Source of the DNA: Candidatus Puniceispirillum sp.
Lineage (GTDB): Bacteria; Pseudomonadota; Alphaproteobacteria; Puniceispirillales; Puniceispirillaceae
DNA length: 6,769 bases
Direction: 5' to 3'
Assembly (NCBI GenBank): GCA_018668795.1
Contig: JABJBD010000184.1
Span: 1 to 6,769, forward strand
The translations under genes were made by a program, and so were the position numbers. Every line of letters begins with the position of its first letter. Positions within the stretch are counted from its first letter, which is position 1. Shown piece after piece: positions 1 to 5,092 of the stretch. The notes beneath the pieces are model-generated. The model saw nothing but the letters and a program-made list of their open reading frames with translations, was not told the DNA's origin and did not search any database.

Positions 1-414
1 ACCAAGTGGCGTTACCGCAAAAACCTTGCCGCCATGAATGACAGGCTGAGCCAGATCGACAAGATTACTGCCGCCACTGCCAATCGAGGCTGACCATATC
101 TTTTTCAACGGCAGATCAATGTCAAGATGGCCGCCAGAATGCGCGGCTGAACCACCTGCATGAGTCGCCGACGCCGAACCTGATGGCGCAGGCAAACCAG
201 CGCCTTGGTCAAAAGCCGCTTGATCAGGCGTAATCGTGTCAACGCTGGCGAAAACCGCAATACGTTCACCTGGTAAAATGACTTCGGGCGGCGAACATGC
301 CGACAATGCCAATAGCATCATGCCAGCCAAAGCCGATAATGATGCCTTACCCGATATAACAGCAAGATTCGGGACAAAAAACCTAGCTGGGGGCATGTTA
401 AGGCGCATCTTCAT
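1..414 (-). CDS. bamB: BamB outer-membrane assembly lipoprotein, N-terminal part (cut by window edge)
   Basis: The first 138 codons are present; the rest lies beyond position 1. BamB is a beta-propeller lipoprotein of the BAM complex, which inserts outer-membrane proteins from the periplasmic side. The visible part has a hydrophobic segment (about residues 25-39) ending in a lipobox LSAC with Cys40 as the lipidated residue. It is followed by LPGERIAVF, a sequence typical of the mature start of alphaproteobacterial BamB, and from about residue 100 by the first propeller strand (KKIWSASIG ... PVIHGGKVFAVTPLG). Residues 70-98 form a Gly/Ser/Ala/His-rich linker. The start at 414 was chosen because AGGAG (425-421) lies 6 bases upstream; an ATG at 408 is in frame and also possible. 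The TPR gene upstream is 36 bases away and probably shares the transcript, an arrangement common in alphaproteobacteria, where der often follows. Recognition rests on the lipobox and strand pattern, since most of the propeller is not visible. Confidence 0.82.
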   Translation of the reverse strand, partial: MKMRLNMPPARFFVPNLAVISGKASLSALAGMMLLALSACSPPEVILPGERIAVFASVDTITPDQAAFDQGAGLPAPSGSASATHAGGSAAHSGGHLDIDLPLKKIWSASIGSGGSNLVDLAQPVIHGGKVFAVTPLG

Positions 415-420
415 TCATGT

Positions 421-425
421 CTCCT
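421..425 (-). promoter_or_regulatory. Ribosome binding site of bamB
   Basis: AGGAG on the minus strand, 6 bases before the ATG at 414. It favours 414 over the overlapping out-of-frame ATG at 418, which reads into a stop after six codons. Confidence 0.55.
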
Positions 426-450
426 AGAGGCTTTCACCTATGGTCAGCAA

Positions 451-1077
451 TCAGGCGTTCAGGATATCCAGCATCCGCTGGGCGCGCTGGCGTAACGACT
501 GAGGAATTTCGGTTAATTTGATAATCTGTTCAAGTTTGGCCTTGGCCGCGTCGATCTTGCCTGTCTGTAGGTCAAGTCCAGCACTTTGTTCAAGCGCCAA
601 CCCCTGCCATGTACCTGCCGCACCAATAAGCGGCGCAAGGCGGTCCTGTAAACTTTGGTCGCTGGCGTCAGCTGGAGCATTCATAACCGATAAAAGCTGG
701 GCGAATTGCCGATATAGCGGATCAATGTTTTTGTCTTCGGCAAGCGCGTTATAGCTGGCTTGCGCGGCAACATAATCACCTGCTCTGGCCTCGGCGGCGG
801 CAATCTGGAAGCGTGCCAGCATTTTATAGCCGTCGGTCAATTCATCGACATTATTATTAAGCGATGAAATCACATCATCGGCTTTTAATGACGTGTGATA
901 TAAATCAGCCGCCTTTTCAATCTGATTGGTAGAATAGATGTTATAGCCCTGATACCCACCAACGGCCAAAACAACCGCCATACAAGCACCAATTACATAT
1001 TTACCATATTGTGCCCATAATAGCTGTGCACGATCTTTCTTCAGCTCTTCATCAATTTCATCAAAAATGTCAGCCAT
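451..1077 (-). CDS. Membrane-anchored TPR_21 / YfgM-like periplasmic protein
   Basis: This 208-residue protein has the YfgM/TPR_21 layout: a charged cytoplasmic head (residues 1-25, starting MADIFDEIDEELKKDR), one transmembrane helix (about 26-46, YGKYVIGACMAVVLAVGGYQ), then an alpha-helical tail of degenerate TPR-like helices. In the tail, ARFQIAAAEARAGDYVAAQ (about 88-106) and LQTGKIDAAKAKLEQII (about 170-186) look like TPR helix pairs. In gammaproteobacteria YfgM associates with the SecYEG translocon and periplasmic chaperones; a similar envelope quality-control role here is inferred. The next gene is bamB, 36 bases downstream on the same strand, which supports the family call. The ATG at 1077 starts directly at the conserved acidic head. 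The ribosome site is weak (GGG 4 bases upstream, AAGGA 14 bases upstream). Length is normal for the family and nothing is broken. Confidence 0.85.
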   Translation of the reverse strand: MADIFDEIDEELKKDRAQLLWAQYGKYVIGACMAVVLAVGGYQGYNIYSTNQIEKAADLYHTSLKADDVISSLNNNVDELTDGYKMLARFQIAAAEARAGDYVAAQASYNALAEDKNIDPLYRQFAQLLSVMNAPADASDQSLQDRLAPLIGAAGTWQGLALEQSAGLDLQTGKIDAAKAKLEQIIKLTEIPQSLRQRAQRMLDILNA

Positions 1078-1098
1078 GAACCCAAACTTCGTCCTTGC

Positions 1099-1126
1099 AT
1101 AATATGGCCATCACCTGATCGTCCAA
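1099..1126 (-). promoter_or_regulatory. Candidate sigma70-type promoter for the TPR-bamB operon
   Basis: On the minus strand, TTGGAC (1126-1121) and TATTAT (1104-1099) are separated by 16 bases. Transcription would start about 15-20 bases before the ATG at 1077, giving a very short leader. Both boxes match the consensus well, but no experiment supports them. Confidence 0.4.
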
Positions 1127-1239
1127 ATGCCACGACCCTGACGTGATAACCAGCCTAGATATAACCTTTAACTGGTCTTGGCATGACGCCATCATCCAGC
1201 AAATAAGCCACATCAATCATAAAAAATGCCAATGCTTTA

Positions 1240-1268
1240 TTGACCTTGGCAAAAACCTGCCTCAACAT
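1240..1268 (+). promoter_or_regulatory. Weak candidate promoter for the DUF2794 gene
   Basis: TTGACC (1240-1245) lies 17 bases before CAACAT (1263-1268). The -35 box is good and the -10 box poor. It is placed correctly in the divergent gap, about 50 bases upstream of the GTG start. Confidence 0.22.
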
Positions 1269-1317
1269 AACCGTAATGCTTCGAAACAGCCACCACAAAA
1301 AATAGGTATAAAGGTAC

Positions 1318-1647
1318 GTGTCTCAAGTTTCCAATCCAAAAAAATCCCGACGCCCACTTTATTTCACCCGTGGTGAGCTTGGACTCATACTTGCTGCCTA
1401 CAGTGCGCGTGTCGCCGCCGGTGAATGGCGCGACTATGCATTGGATCATCTAATGGGGTCTGCTGCCTTTTCTATTTTTCGTCATACACATGAAACACCA
1501 GTCTATGTGATTGAGAAACAACAACGTCATCATAAAGAACGGCCACAATTTATTCTGCGCGATAACAAACGCGTTTTGTGCAAAGCATCAATGGTTCAAG
1601 ACGTGATTAGTCACTTTAATAAATTACCGCGTCTGGTGTCAGGCTAG
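1318..1647 (+). CDS. DUF2794 family protein (function unknown)
   Basis: This 109-residue soluble protein matches the alphaproteobacterial DUF2794 pattern: an N-terminal YFTRGELGLILAAYSARVA (about 15-33), the signature AAGEWRDYALDHL (33-45), then FSIFRHTHETPVYVIEK (51-67) and a C-terminal helix ending HFNKLPRL. No function is established for the family. The start is GTG at 1318, preceded by AAAGG (1310-1314) with a short 3-base spacing; there is no in-frame ATG before the signature, so the GTG is needed to include the conserved N-terminus. The length fits the family. The gene stands alone on the plus strand, divergent from the TPR-bamB pair, and no clear terminator follows it. Confidence 0.85.
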   Translation: MSQVSNPKKSRRPLYFTRGELGLILAAYSARVAAGEWRDYALDHLMGSAAFSIFRHTHETPVYVIEKQQRHHKERPQFILRDNKRVLCKASMVQDVISHFNKLPRLVSG

Positions 1648-1761
1648 CCAAGACGTTAAAGCCTGAGATCACTGTTACCAATTTCGTAAAATCTTCGATC
1701 TGCTTATTTGGTGCTTGTTCAGCCACATAAAATACGTTAATCATAATTAGAACAAAACATG

Positions 1762-1775
1762 AACATTAATATGTT
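1762..1775. repeat. Small inverted repeat AACAT-4-ATGTT
   Basis: AACAT and ATGTT flank the four bases TAAT, 36 bases before the start of the zinc-ribbon gene. The position suits an operator or a short hairpin, but arms of 5 bp are common by chance in AT-rich DNA. Confidence 0.2.
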
Positions 1776-1798
1776 ATGACATCTTTGACTTGTCAGGA

Positions 1799-1804
1799 TA
1801 GGAG
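1799..1804 (+). promoter_or_regulatory. Ribosome binding site deciding the start of the zinc-ribbon gene
   Basis: TAGGAG lies 7 bases upstream of the ATG at 1812. The in-frame ATG at 1776 has no such site, so 1812 is preferred. Confidence 0.6.
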
Positions 1805-1811
1805 AATCAGG

Positions 1812-2090
1812 ATGGGAGAATTCAAACGGCAACTCATCGTCAAAAGCGAACCTGTAAATCCTATGACCCTTGCTGATCTGGATGCAGATAATCAATATGT
1901 TTTGTGCTGGTGCAATCGATGTGGTCATAGCGCAGACATTGACCCAACGCCGCTTATCAGTCGCCTTGGCCCGCTATTTCCGGTGCCCGAACTTGGTGGA
2001 CGTATGCGTTGCACACCCTGTCAGTCGCATGACGTCACAACATCGCCGGCGTGGCTTCATGATGCGGGACAGATCGCCGTGCATGGCTAA
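1812..2090 (+). CDS. Small two-CxxC protein, putative zinc ribbon
   Basis: This 92-residue soluble protein has two cysteine pairs, CNRC (Cys34, Cys37; also Cys32) and CTPC (Cys67, Cys70), about 30 residues apart. That spacing is right for one zinc-ribbon or treble-clef-like site. The text between them includes PVPELGGRMRC, and similar short proteins of the form 'MTLADL ... YCxxCGH ... P.LG.RMRCTxC' are widespread in alphaproteobacteria without known function. Metal binding is inferred from the cysteines. MTLADL at residue 18 is where many relatives seem to begin, but it has no good ribosome site, whereas the ATG at 1812 has TAGGAG 7 bases before it. The C-terminus (SPAWLHDAGQIAVHG) carries no recognised motif. 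Neighbours on both sides are also small alphaproteobacterial proteins of unknown function. Confidence 0.72.
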   Translation: MGEFKRQLIVKSEPVNPMTLADLDADNQYVLCWCNRCGHSADIDPTPLISRLGPLFPVPELGGRMRCTPCQSHDVTTSPAWLHDAGQIAVHG

Positions 2091-2229
2091 ATAACATTTT
2101 ACAACAAAGCATGCTTGCATGGTGCGGATGGATAGGTTAGGCATTTTAAACGTCTGGCCTTGATGCGCTTACATAGGTCAGCCGCCATAAAGGGTGTCTG
2201 GTTTTCATCAGATGCCAAGCAAATTGATG

Positions 2230-2235
2230 AGAAGG
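2230..2235 (+). promoter_or_regulatory. Ribosome binding site of the DUF3126 gene
   Basis: AGAAGG lies 8 bases before the ATG at 2244. It supports the short start over the in-frame ATG at 2160, which would add 28 residues not found in the family. Confidence 0.5.
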
Positions 2236-2243
2236 CAGACGCC

Positions 2244-2462
2244 ATGAATGCAAGTGAAACAGCAAAAGTTCAACGCTATTTACGCCAGCGCTTTGGCAAT
2301 AATAAATTGTCAATTGCCCGCCGCGAAAACAAGGAAGATTCAGCCGATCTGATGCTGGAGGATGAATTTATCGGCGTTGTGTTTCAGGATAATGAAGATG
2401 GTGAGACATGCTATCATGTTCAGATCAGCATTCTTGAAGAAGACCTTGAAGACATCGTCTAA
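2244..2462 (+). CDS. DUF3126 family protein (function unknown)
   Basis: This 72-residue acidic protein fits the alphaproteobacterial DUF3126 family: an N-terminal helix with ETAKVQRYLRQRFGN (5-19), the strand KLSIARR (21-27), a second strand region DEFIGVVFQDNEDGE (40-54), and YHVQISILEEDLED at the end. The family is short (about 70 residues), so the ATG at 2244 is the natural start. It has no signal peptide, membrane segment or catalytic motif, and its role is unknown. It converges with the exporter gene on the other strand, with 35 bases between the two stops. Confidence 0.82.
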   Translation: MNASETAKVQRYLRQRFGNNKLSIARRENKEDSADLMLEDEFIGVVFQDNEDGETCYHVQISILEEDLEDIV

Positions 2463-2469
2463 CCTGTTT

Positions 2470-2494
2470 GCAATCACGCAGATGCCGTGATCGC
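2470..2494. terminator. Possible bidirectional hairpin between convergent genes
   Basis: ATCACG (2473-2478) pairs with CGTGAT (2486-2491) around a 7-base loop. Two further pairs lie outside a mismatch (2470-2471 with 2493-2494). It lies exactly between the stops of DUF3126 (plus) and the exporter (minus). Neither side has a clear T-run, so a classical rho-independent terminator is not shown. Confidence 0.3.
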
Positions 2495-2497
2495 GGG

Positions 2498-3118
2498 CTA
2501 AATCCAGTTGCCCGCGCGCGCCATGGCAAGCGCCAGGATAAACATAATCACCGCTATGACTGTATCAAGCACACGCCATGCACCTGGCCGTTTCATATGG
2601 CTGGCAAAATAGCTGGCACCATAGGCAAGCCCGAAAAAGAAAACGAAGCTGGCGCTGGCAGCACCGCTTCCAAATAGCAGCTTGTCGATACCGTCAAATT
2701 GCAATGATACGGTGCCAACCAGAATCACTGTATCAAGATAGACATGCGGGTTGGCAAAGGTCAGCATCGCCGCCACCCCCAATGTAGGGATAACATCCAG
2801 GCTTTTAACCGCGCCTGCTTCGAGGCCGCCGCCGCCACGCATCACATCACGCAGACGCATCACCCCGTAAAGCGCCAGCCAGATCGCCGCCCCGCCAAAC
2901 ATCCAGTCGGTATAAGGTGTCATGATGTCGGCGATCAGCAACGACAGCCCGCCAACACCCGCAGCGATCAATAACGCATCAGACAGCGCACAGAACAACG
3001 CCACAGCAAACACATGTCTGCCGATCAATCCTTGACGCAGAACAAAGGCATTTTGCGCCCCGATCGCCAATATCAACGAAAAGCCAAGCGCAAATCCAGT
3101 AATGAAGGATGCAGGCAT
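2498..3118 (-). CDS. LysE/ArgO family amino-acid exporter
   Basis: This 206-residue inner-membrane protein is rich in hydrophobic helices (about 5-25, 35-60, 70-90, 110-130, 150-172, 182-202), the six-segment layout of the LysE superfamily. It carries the signatures GFALGFSLILAIGAQNAF (8-25) with VLRQG following, LFCALSDALLIAAGVGG (41-57) and FANPHVYLDT (121-130). The last motif and the FFGLAYGASYFA segment resemble E. coli ArgO, which exports arginine by a proton-motive-force-driven mechanism. The substrate here (Arg, Lys or another basic amino acid) is inferred from the family only. The start at 3118 gives a normal length, and a weak AGTGAG lies 8 bases upstream. No LysG/ArgP-type regulator is next to it in this window. 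The upstream 77-residue gene is 67 bases away, so co-transcription is possible. Confidence 0.9.
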   Translation of the reverse strand: MPASFITGFALGFSLILAIGAQNAFVLRQGLIGRHVFAVALFCALSDALLIAAGVGGLSLLIADIMTPYTDWMFGGAAIWLALYGVMRLRDVMRGGGGLEAGAVKSLDVIPTLGVAAMLTFANPHVYLDTVILVGTVSLQFDGIDKLLFGSGAASASFVFFFGLAYGASYFASHMKRPGAWRVLDTVIAVIMFILALAMARAGNWI

Positions 3119-3185
3119 AGATAGATCTCACTTTATATCTGCCCATACTGCACGCCTTGGATAGGCAAGCAAGCAAAAGTCGAGG

Positions 3186-3419
3186 CTAAAACCAATAATA
3201 GCGGACAATGCCATAAGCATAGAGAAGCGCAAAAATGATGTTGATCCACTTCAATTGTGGCTCTGTATGAAGCCAGGCGCAATAAATCCAGATCAGGCAG
3301 AACGGCAAAGAAATCAACATTGTATAGGGATACCAGTCAAATATAACCGCAAGGGCACTCAACATGCCAAGCAGTAATGCAAATTGCTTTAGATATTTTT
3401 CCGCTGTTTCTGAAATCAT
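3186..3419 (-). CDS. Small three-helix membrane protein, unknown function
   Basis: This 77-residue protein has three likely membrane helices (about 11-27, 31-50 and 58-74) separated by short loops. Notable residues are FDWYPY (27-32), SLPFCLIWIYCAWL (37-50), TEPQLKWIN (52-60) and a C-terminal YGIVRYYWF. The dense aromatic residues and PQLK loop suggest a conserved family. I recall comparable short proteins in marine alphaproteobacteria but cannot name one with certainty. The ATG at 3419 is preceded by GGGGG (3428-3424), a usable ribosome site. The gene stands between DUF2306 and the amino-acid exporter on the same strand. A candidate promoter and palindrome directly upstream suggest its own control. 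Codon structure and membrane pattern argue that it is real, and the opposite-strand reading has no such features. Confidence 0.72.
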   Translation of the reverse strand: MISETAEKYLKQFALLLGMLSALAVIFDWYPYTMLISLPFCLIWIYCAWLHTEPQLKWINIIFALLYAYGIVRYYWF

Positions 3420-3448
3420 ATGTCCCCCATCACCGTTCGCATCAGAAA

Positions 3449-3459
3449 ATGATTATCAT
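3449..3459. promoter_or_regulatory. Palindrome ATGAT-T-ATCAT, possible operator
   Basis: This 11-base odd palindrome lies just downstream of a candidate -10 box and 29 bases before the start of the 77-residue membrane protein. The position is classical for a repressor site. It loosely resembles half of a Fur-type box, but the match is too short to name a regulator. Confidence 0.3.
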
Positions 3460-3460
3460 A

Positions 3461-3488
3461 AGATTATTAAATTTTCACTAGATGTCAG
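3461..3488 (-). promoter_or_regulatory. Candidate promoter for the 77-residue membrane protein
   Basis: On the minus strand, CTGACA (3488-3483) and TAATCT (3466-3461) are separated by 16 bases in the 93-base gap after DUF2306. The expected transcription start falls in the palindrome at 3449-3459. Confidence 0.33.
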
Positions 3489-3512
3489 CATTATTGTAGC
3501 TTGCACAAATCA

Positions 3513-3914
3513 TCATGATCCGCTGACAACGGCAAACATAATCCGCCCAGGAAAAAAGGTAAATACCCCCGTTACCACCAGCGCCAGCCAGAATAAATTT
3601 GCCATAATGCGTTGATGCTGGCGAATACGGCCTGTACGGGCGCACCAGATTGCCCGCGCCAATAAGGTGATTGTCAGCACCGATAGCAAATGAATCGGGC
3701 TAAATAATCCCCATAATTCAATCGAATGGATAAAGAAACCAGACGCCGCCACAAAAAACATCATGGCGCACCAGACATAACCAAGCCAGCGATGGCGTTT
3801 TGTGCCTTTGGGGCTGGCCAGTTGCACCCCGCCAATAAACAAGGCGGCAAAAGCAACCAATGCATGCGGAGCAATTGGCATGGGCGCGCTCAGCAAAGGC
3901 GAAAGCGATGACAT
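3513..3914 (-). CDS. DUF2306 family integral membrane protein
   Basis: This 133-residue protein has four likely membrane helices (about 15-32, 43-62, 72-90, 104-122). The features of DUF2306 are visible: an early PHALVAFAALFIGGVQL, KGTKRHRWLGYVW (36-48) between helices 1 and 2, SPIHLLSVLTI (72-82), and a C-terminal FFPGRIMF. Histidines 17, 41, 63, 75 and 100 lie near helix ends, reminiscent of haem- or metal-binding membrane proteins, but no cofactor is established. The start at 3914 lies 4 bases after the stop of the cupin gene, with AGGA inside the cupin stop region, so translation is probably coupled. The protein is complete and of normal length. Confidence 0.82.
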   Translation of the reverse strand: MSSLSPLLSAPMPIAPHALVAFAALFIGGVQLASPKGTKRHRWLGYVWCAMMFFVAASGFFIHSIELWGLFSPIHLLSVLTITLLARAIWCARTGRIRQHQRIMANLFWLALVVTGVFTFFPGRIMFAVVSGS

Positions 3915-3918
3915 TGTC

Positions 3919-4230
3919 CTAGACGCTACCTTCAGCTTCGATCACAAGGATACGTGCCTCACCTTGTGGGTGCGCGACATGCTCGGTGCCAACAGATGCA
4001 TAGAAAATATCACCAGTGGCCAGATCAACCGACATTTCATTGCCATTTTCACGATAGTACATGCGCACGTTGCCATCCAGAACGGCAAACACCTCAGCCC
4101 CGTCATTTACATGCCATTTATAGGGCTGATCCGTCCAATGCAGGCGCGTGGTGATGCCATTCATGCTGGCAATATCCAGCGCGTCCCATGCCCGTGATCC
4201 GGTAAATTCTTTGCTGCGAATAATATCCAT
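3919..4230 (-). CDS. Small single-domain cupin protein
   Basis: This 103-residue protein is a single cupin barrel. Motif 1 is seen as KWHVNDGAEVFAVLDGNV (38-55) and motif 2 as TGDIFYASVGTEHVAHPQG (72-90). Likely metal ligands are His40, Glu46 and His84. The position usually holding the second His of HxH is Asn42, so any metal site would be three-residue or altered. Such small cupins serve as isomerases, dioxygenases or sensors; no substrate can be assigned. The ATG at 4230 has AGG (4240-4238) 7 bases upstream. The DUF2306 gene follows after only 4 bases, implying a two-gene unit. The leader and first six codons (MDIIRS) recur in decayed form at 4650-4695. Confidence 0.82.
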   Translation of the reverse strand: MDIIRSKEFTGSRAWDALDIASMNGITTRLHWTDQPYKWHVNDGAEVFAVLDGNVRMYYRENGNEMSVDLATGDIFYASVGTEHVAHPQGEARILVIEAEGSV

Positions 4231-4266
4231 ATGCCAGCCTATGCGGCGTTAACCATATGGCTGAAG
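4217..4266. repeat. Direct repeat copy 1: cupin leader and first codons
   Basis: This copy shares CGAATAATATCCAT (14 of 14 bases), GGCGTTAACCAT (12 of 12) and CTGAAG (6 of 6) in the same order with 4650-4695. The 14 bases between the first two blocks are diverged, and there is a 4-base indel between the last two. It covers the cupin start codon and about 35 upstream bases. Confidence 0.75.
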
Positions 4267-4291
4267 TGGATTTTTGAAATGTTGATGTGAG

Positions 4292-4304
4292 ATGTTTAAT
4301 AGTG
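4292..4304 (+). repeat. Third copy of the TGTTTAAAAGTG-like motif
   Basis: ATGTTTAATAGTG here matches ATGTTTAAAAGTG at 4584-4596 in 12 of 13 bases, in the same orientation. It lies 26 bases beyond direct repeat copy 1. It may be part of a wider duplication or a chance match in AT-rich DNA. Confidence 0.35.
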
Positions 4305-4378
4305 AGTTGTGATATATGTCCGACTATGGCGTGATGCACGTTCATACGCATAAACCATCAGGCTGGTATATGCCCGAA

Positions 4379-4558
4379 CTAATGCCGAACGTCTCTTTTA
4401 GGGCGTTTGACTATCTCACCATTACAGTTCTTGCATATATGGTTCATTTCTTTTCCGCAATTCATGCAGTAAGTGCATTCGAACGAACATATAAAAGCGT
4501 CAGAGTCATGTTCGAGCTTTGTTTCACATTTTTCACACTCTATTTTCATGTCCAACAT
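4379..4558 (-). CDS. DUF1272 family cysteine-rich zinc-binding protein
   Basis: This 59-residue protein has eight cysteines in paired arrays: C8-x2-C11, C24-x3-C28-x2-C31-x2-C34 and C42-x2-C45. The segment ICSFECTYCMNC (23-34), then CKNCNGEIVKRP (42-53), is the hallmark of DUF1272. Two zinc sites are likely from the cysteine count; the cellular role is unknown. The start at 4558 was chosen because it gives the usual MLxMK N-terminus and has GGGGGTGA 4 bases upstream. The in-frame ATG at 4576 lies upstream of that ribosome site. The surrounding DNA is clearly AT-richer than guaA or the left-hand genes. The gene lies between two imperfect repeats of the cupin leader, which raises the possibility of local insertion or duplication. 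The cupin starts 148 bases downstream. Confidence 0.83.
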   Translation of the reverse strand: MLDMKIECEKCETKLEHDSDAFICSFECTYCMNCGKEMNHICKNCNGEIVKRPKRDVRH

Positions 4559-4562
4559 TAAA

Positions 4563-4570
4563 TCACCCCC
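4563..4570 (-). promoter_or_regulatory. Ribosome binding site deciding the DUF1272 start
   Basis: GGGGGTGA on the minus strand sits 4 bases before the ATG at 4558 and inside the longer reading from 4576, so the shorter start is favoured. Confidence 0.55.
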
Positions 4571-4584
4571 AAGCACATGCAGTA

Positions 4585-4596
4585 TGTTTAAAAGTG
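4585..4596 (+). repeat. Left arm of a 12-bp inverted repeat
   Basis: TGTTTAAAAGTG is the exact reverse complement of CACTTTTAAACA at 4701-4712. The arms enclose 104 bases that contain direct repeat copy 2 and a candidate DUF1272 promoter. Confidence 0.5.
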
Positions 4597-4600
4597 TTTG

Positions 4601-4627
4601 ATTTTACCAAATTATTTTTACTTTCAA
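4601..4627 (-). promoter_or_regulatory. Weak candidate promoter for DUF1272
   Basis: On the minus strand, TTGAAA (4627-4622) and TAAAAT (4606-4601) are separated by 15 bases, slightly short. Transcription would start about 35 bases before the ATG at 4558. Confidence 0.25.
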
Positions 4628-4649
4628 GGTCTGTTACTATTTCATACTC

Positions 4650-4695
4650 CGAATAATATCCATGCGGCTAACCTAAGGGCGTTAACCATCTGAAG
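4650..4695. repeat. Direct repeat copy 2: decayed cupin leader and start
   Basis: Read on the minus strand, this contains ATGGTTAACGCC followed by an ATG (4663) and the codons for MDIIRS, then MK and a stop at 4639-4637. The same leader and MDIIRS precede the intact cupin, so this looks like a truncated duplicate of the cupin 5' end. Similarity fades beyond the sixth codon. It is too short to encode anything useful. Confidence 0.65.
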
Positions 4696-4700
4696 AAAGG

Positions 4701-4712
4701 CACTTTTAAACA
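4701..4712 (-). repeat. Right arm of a 12-bp inverted repeat
   Basis: CACTTTTAAACA on the plus strand is an exact reverse complement of 4585-4596. No target-site duplication is visible outside the arms. Confidence 0.5.
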
Positions 4713-4758
4713 ATCTGCCTACAATATGGAAACAGGCCACATTGCTTTGTGACAAACC

Positions 4759-5088
4759 TTAATGCTCTTGCCCATGTTGATCCCATGCCGCCAAAGCCTC
4801 ATCCCAATATGGCATGGCATTGGTTTCGTAACCATATACTTTGCCGCTACCAATCTTTGAAAAATGTTGCATGGCTCTTACATGGCTTGGTGATGATCTA
4901 TAAGCCAGCATATAGTCTTTTGACTGCCAGACAGTCAGCGTGTGCTGGACATGATGGCGTGACGTGAAAGCGCAAAGCAACACACCTTCGGCGTTCTGGG
5001 CGTGTCTGGATGCGGGAATTGTCAAGACCCAGAAACGTATCCAGCCCATGAACCCTTTTGGTTTAAGCCCAGTCACCGAGACATACAT
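4759..5088 (-). CDS. Small dimeric alpha/beta-barrel (ABM/DUF3291-like) protein
   Basis: This 109-residue protein resembles the short 'antibiotic biosynthesis monooxygenase-like' or DUF3291-type proteins, which form ferredoxin-like dimeric barrels. The visible pattern is MYVSVTGLKPKG at the start, FWVLTIPASRHAQNAEGVL (19-37), HHVQHTLTVWQSKDYMLAY (45-63), HVRAMQHFSKIGSGKVYGY (69-87), then PYWDEALAAWDQHG. The motif of Trp, a charged pair, an aromatic residue and 'H..AM..F..I..GK..G' recurs in that group. The enzymatic role, if any, is unknown. The start at 5088 lies 4 bases after the guaA stop, and the end of guaA supplies a GGGAATGAG sequence as a weak ribosome site, so translational coupling is likely. 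A functional link to GMP synthesis is not implied by the sequence. The downstream 182-base gap holds the decayed cupin leader. Confidence 0.72.
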   Translation of the reverse strand: MYVSVTGLKPKGFMGWIRFWVLTIPASRHAQNAEGVLLCAFTSRHHVQHTLTVWQSKDYMLAYRSSPSHVRAMQHFSKIGSGKVYGYETNAMPYWDEALAAWDQHGQEH

Positions 5089-5092
5089 TCAC

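Noticed and set aside
1143..1376. Plus-strand open frame in the gap before DUF2794
   Set aside because: It overlaps the DUF2794 start in another frame, shows no family features and lies in probable promoter DNA.
1776..1811. Longer start for the zinc-ribbon gene
   Set aside because: No ribosome site precedes 1776, and the TAGGAG site lies inside this stretch just before 1812.
2160..2243. Longer start for the DUF3126 gene
   Set aside because: The extra 28 residues do not fit the family, and AGAAGG lies properly before the ATG at 2244.
2744..2974. Plus-strand open frames opposite the exporter gene
   Set aside because: Their His/Arg/Pro-rich translations are typical mirror readings of a hydrophobic membrane gene.
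3449..3459. Naming the palindrome a Fur or Zur box
   Set aside because: Only 11 bases match in a loose way; alphaproteobacterial metal-regulator sites vary, so no regulator can be named.
4316..4561. Plus-strand 81-codon open frame opposite DUF1272
   Set aside because: The opposite strand encodes the eight-cysteine DUF1272 pattern with a good ribosome site; this reading has no comparable support.
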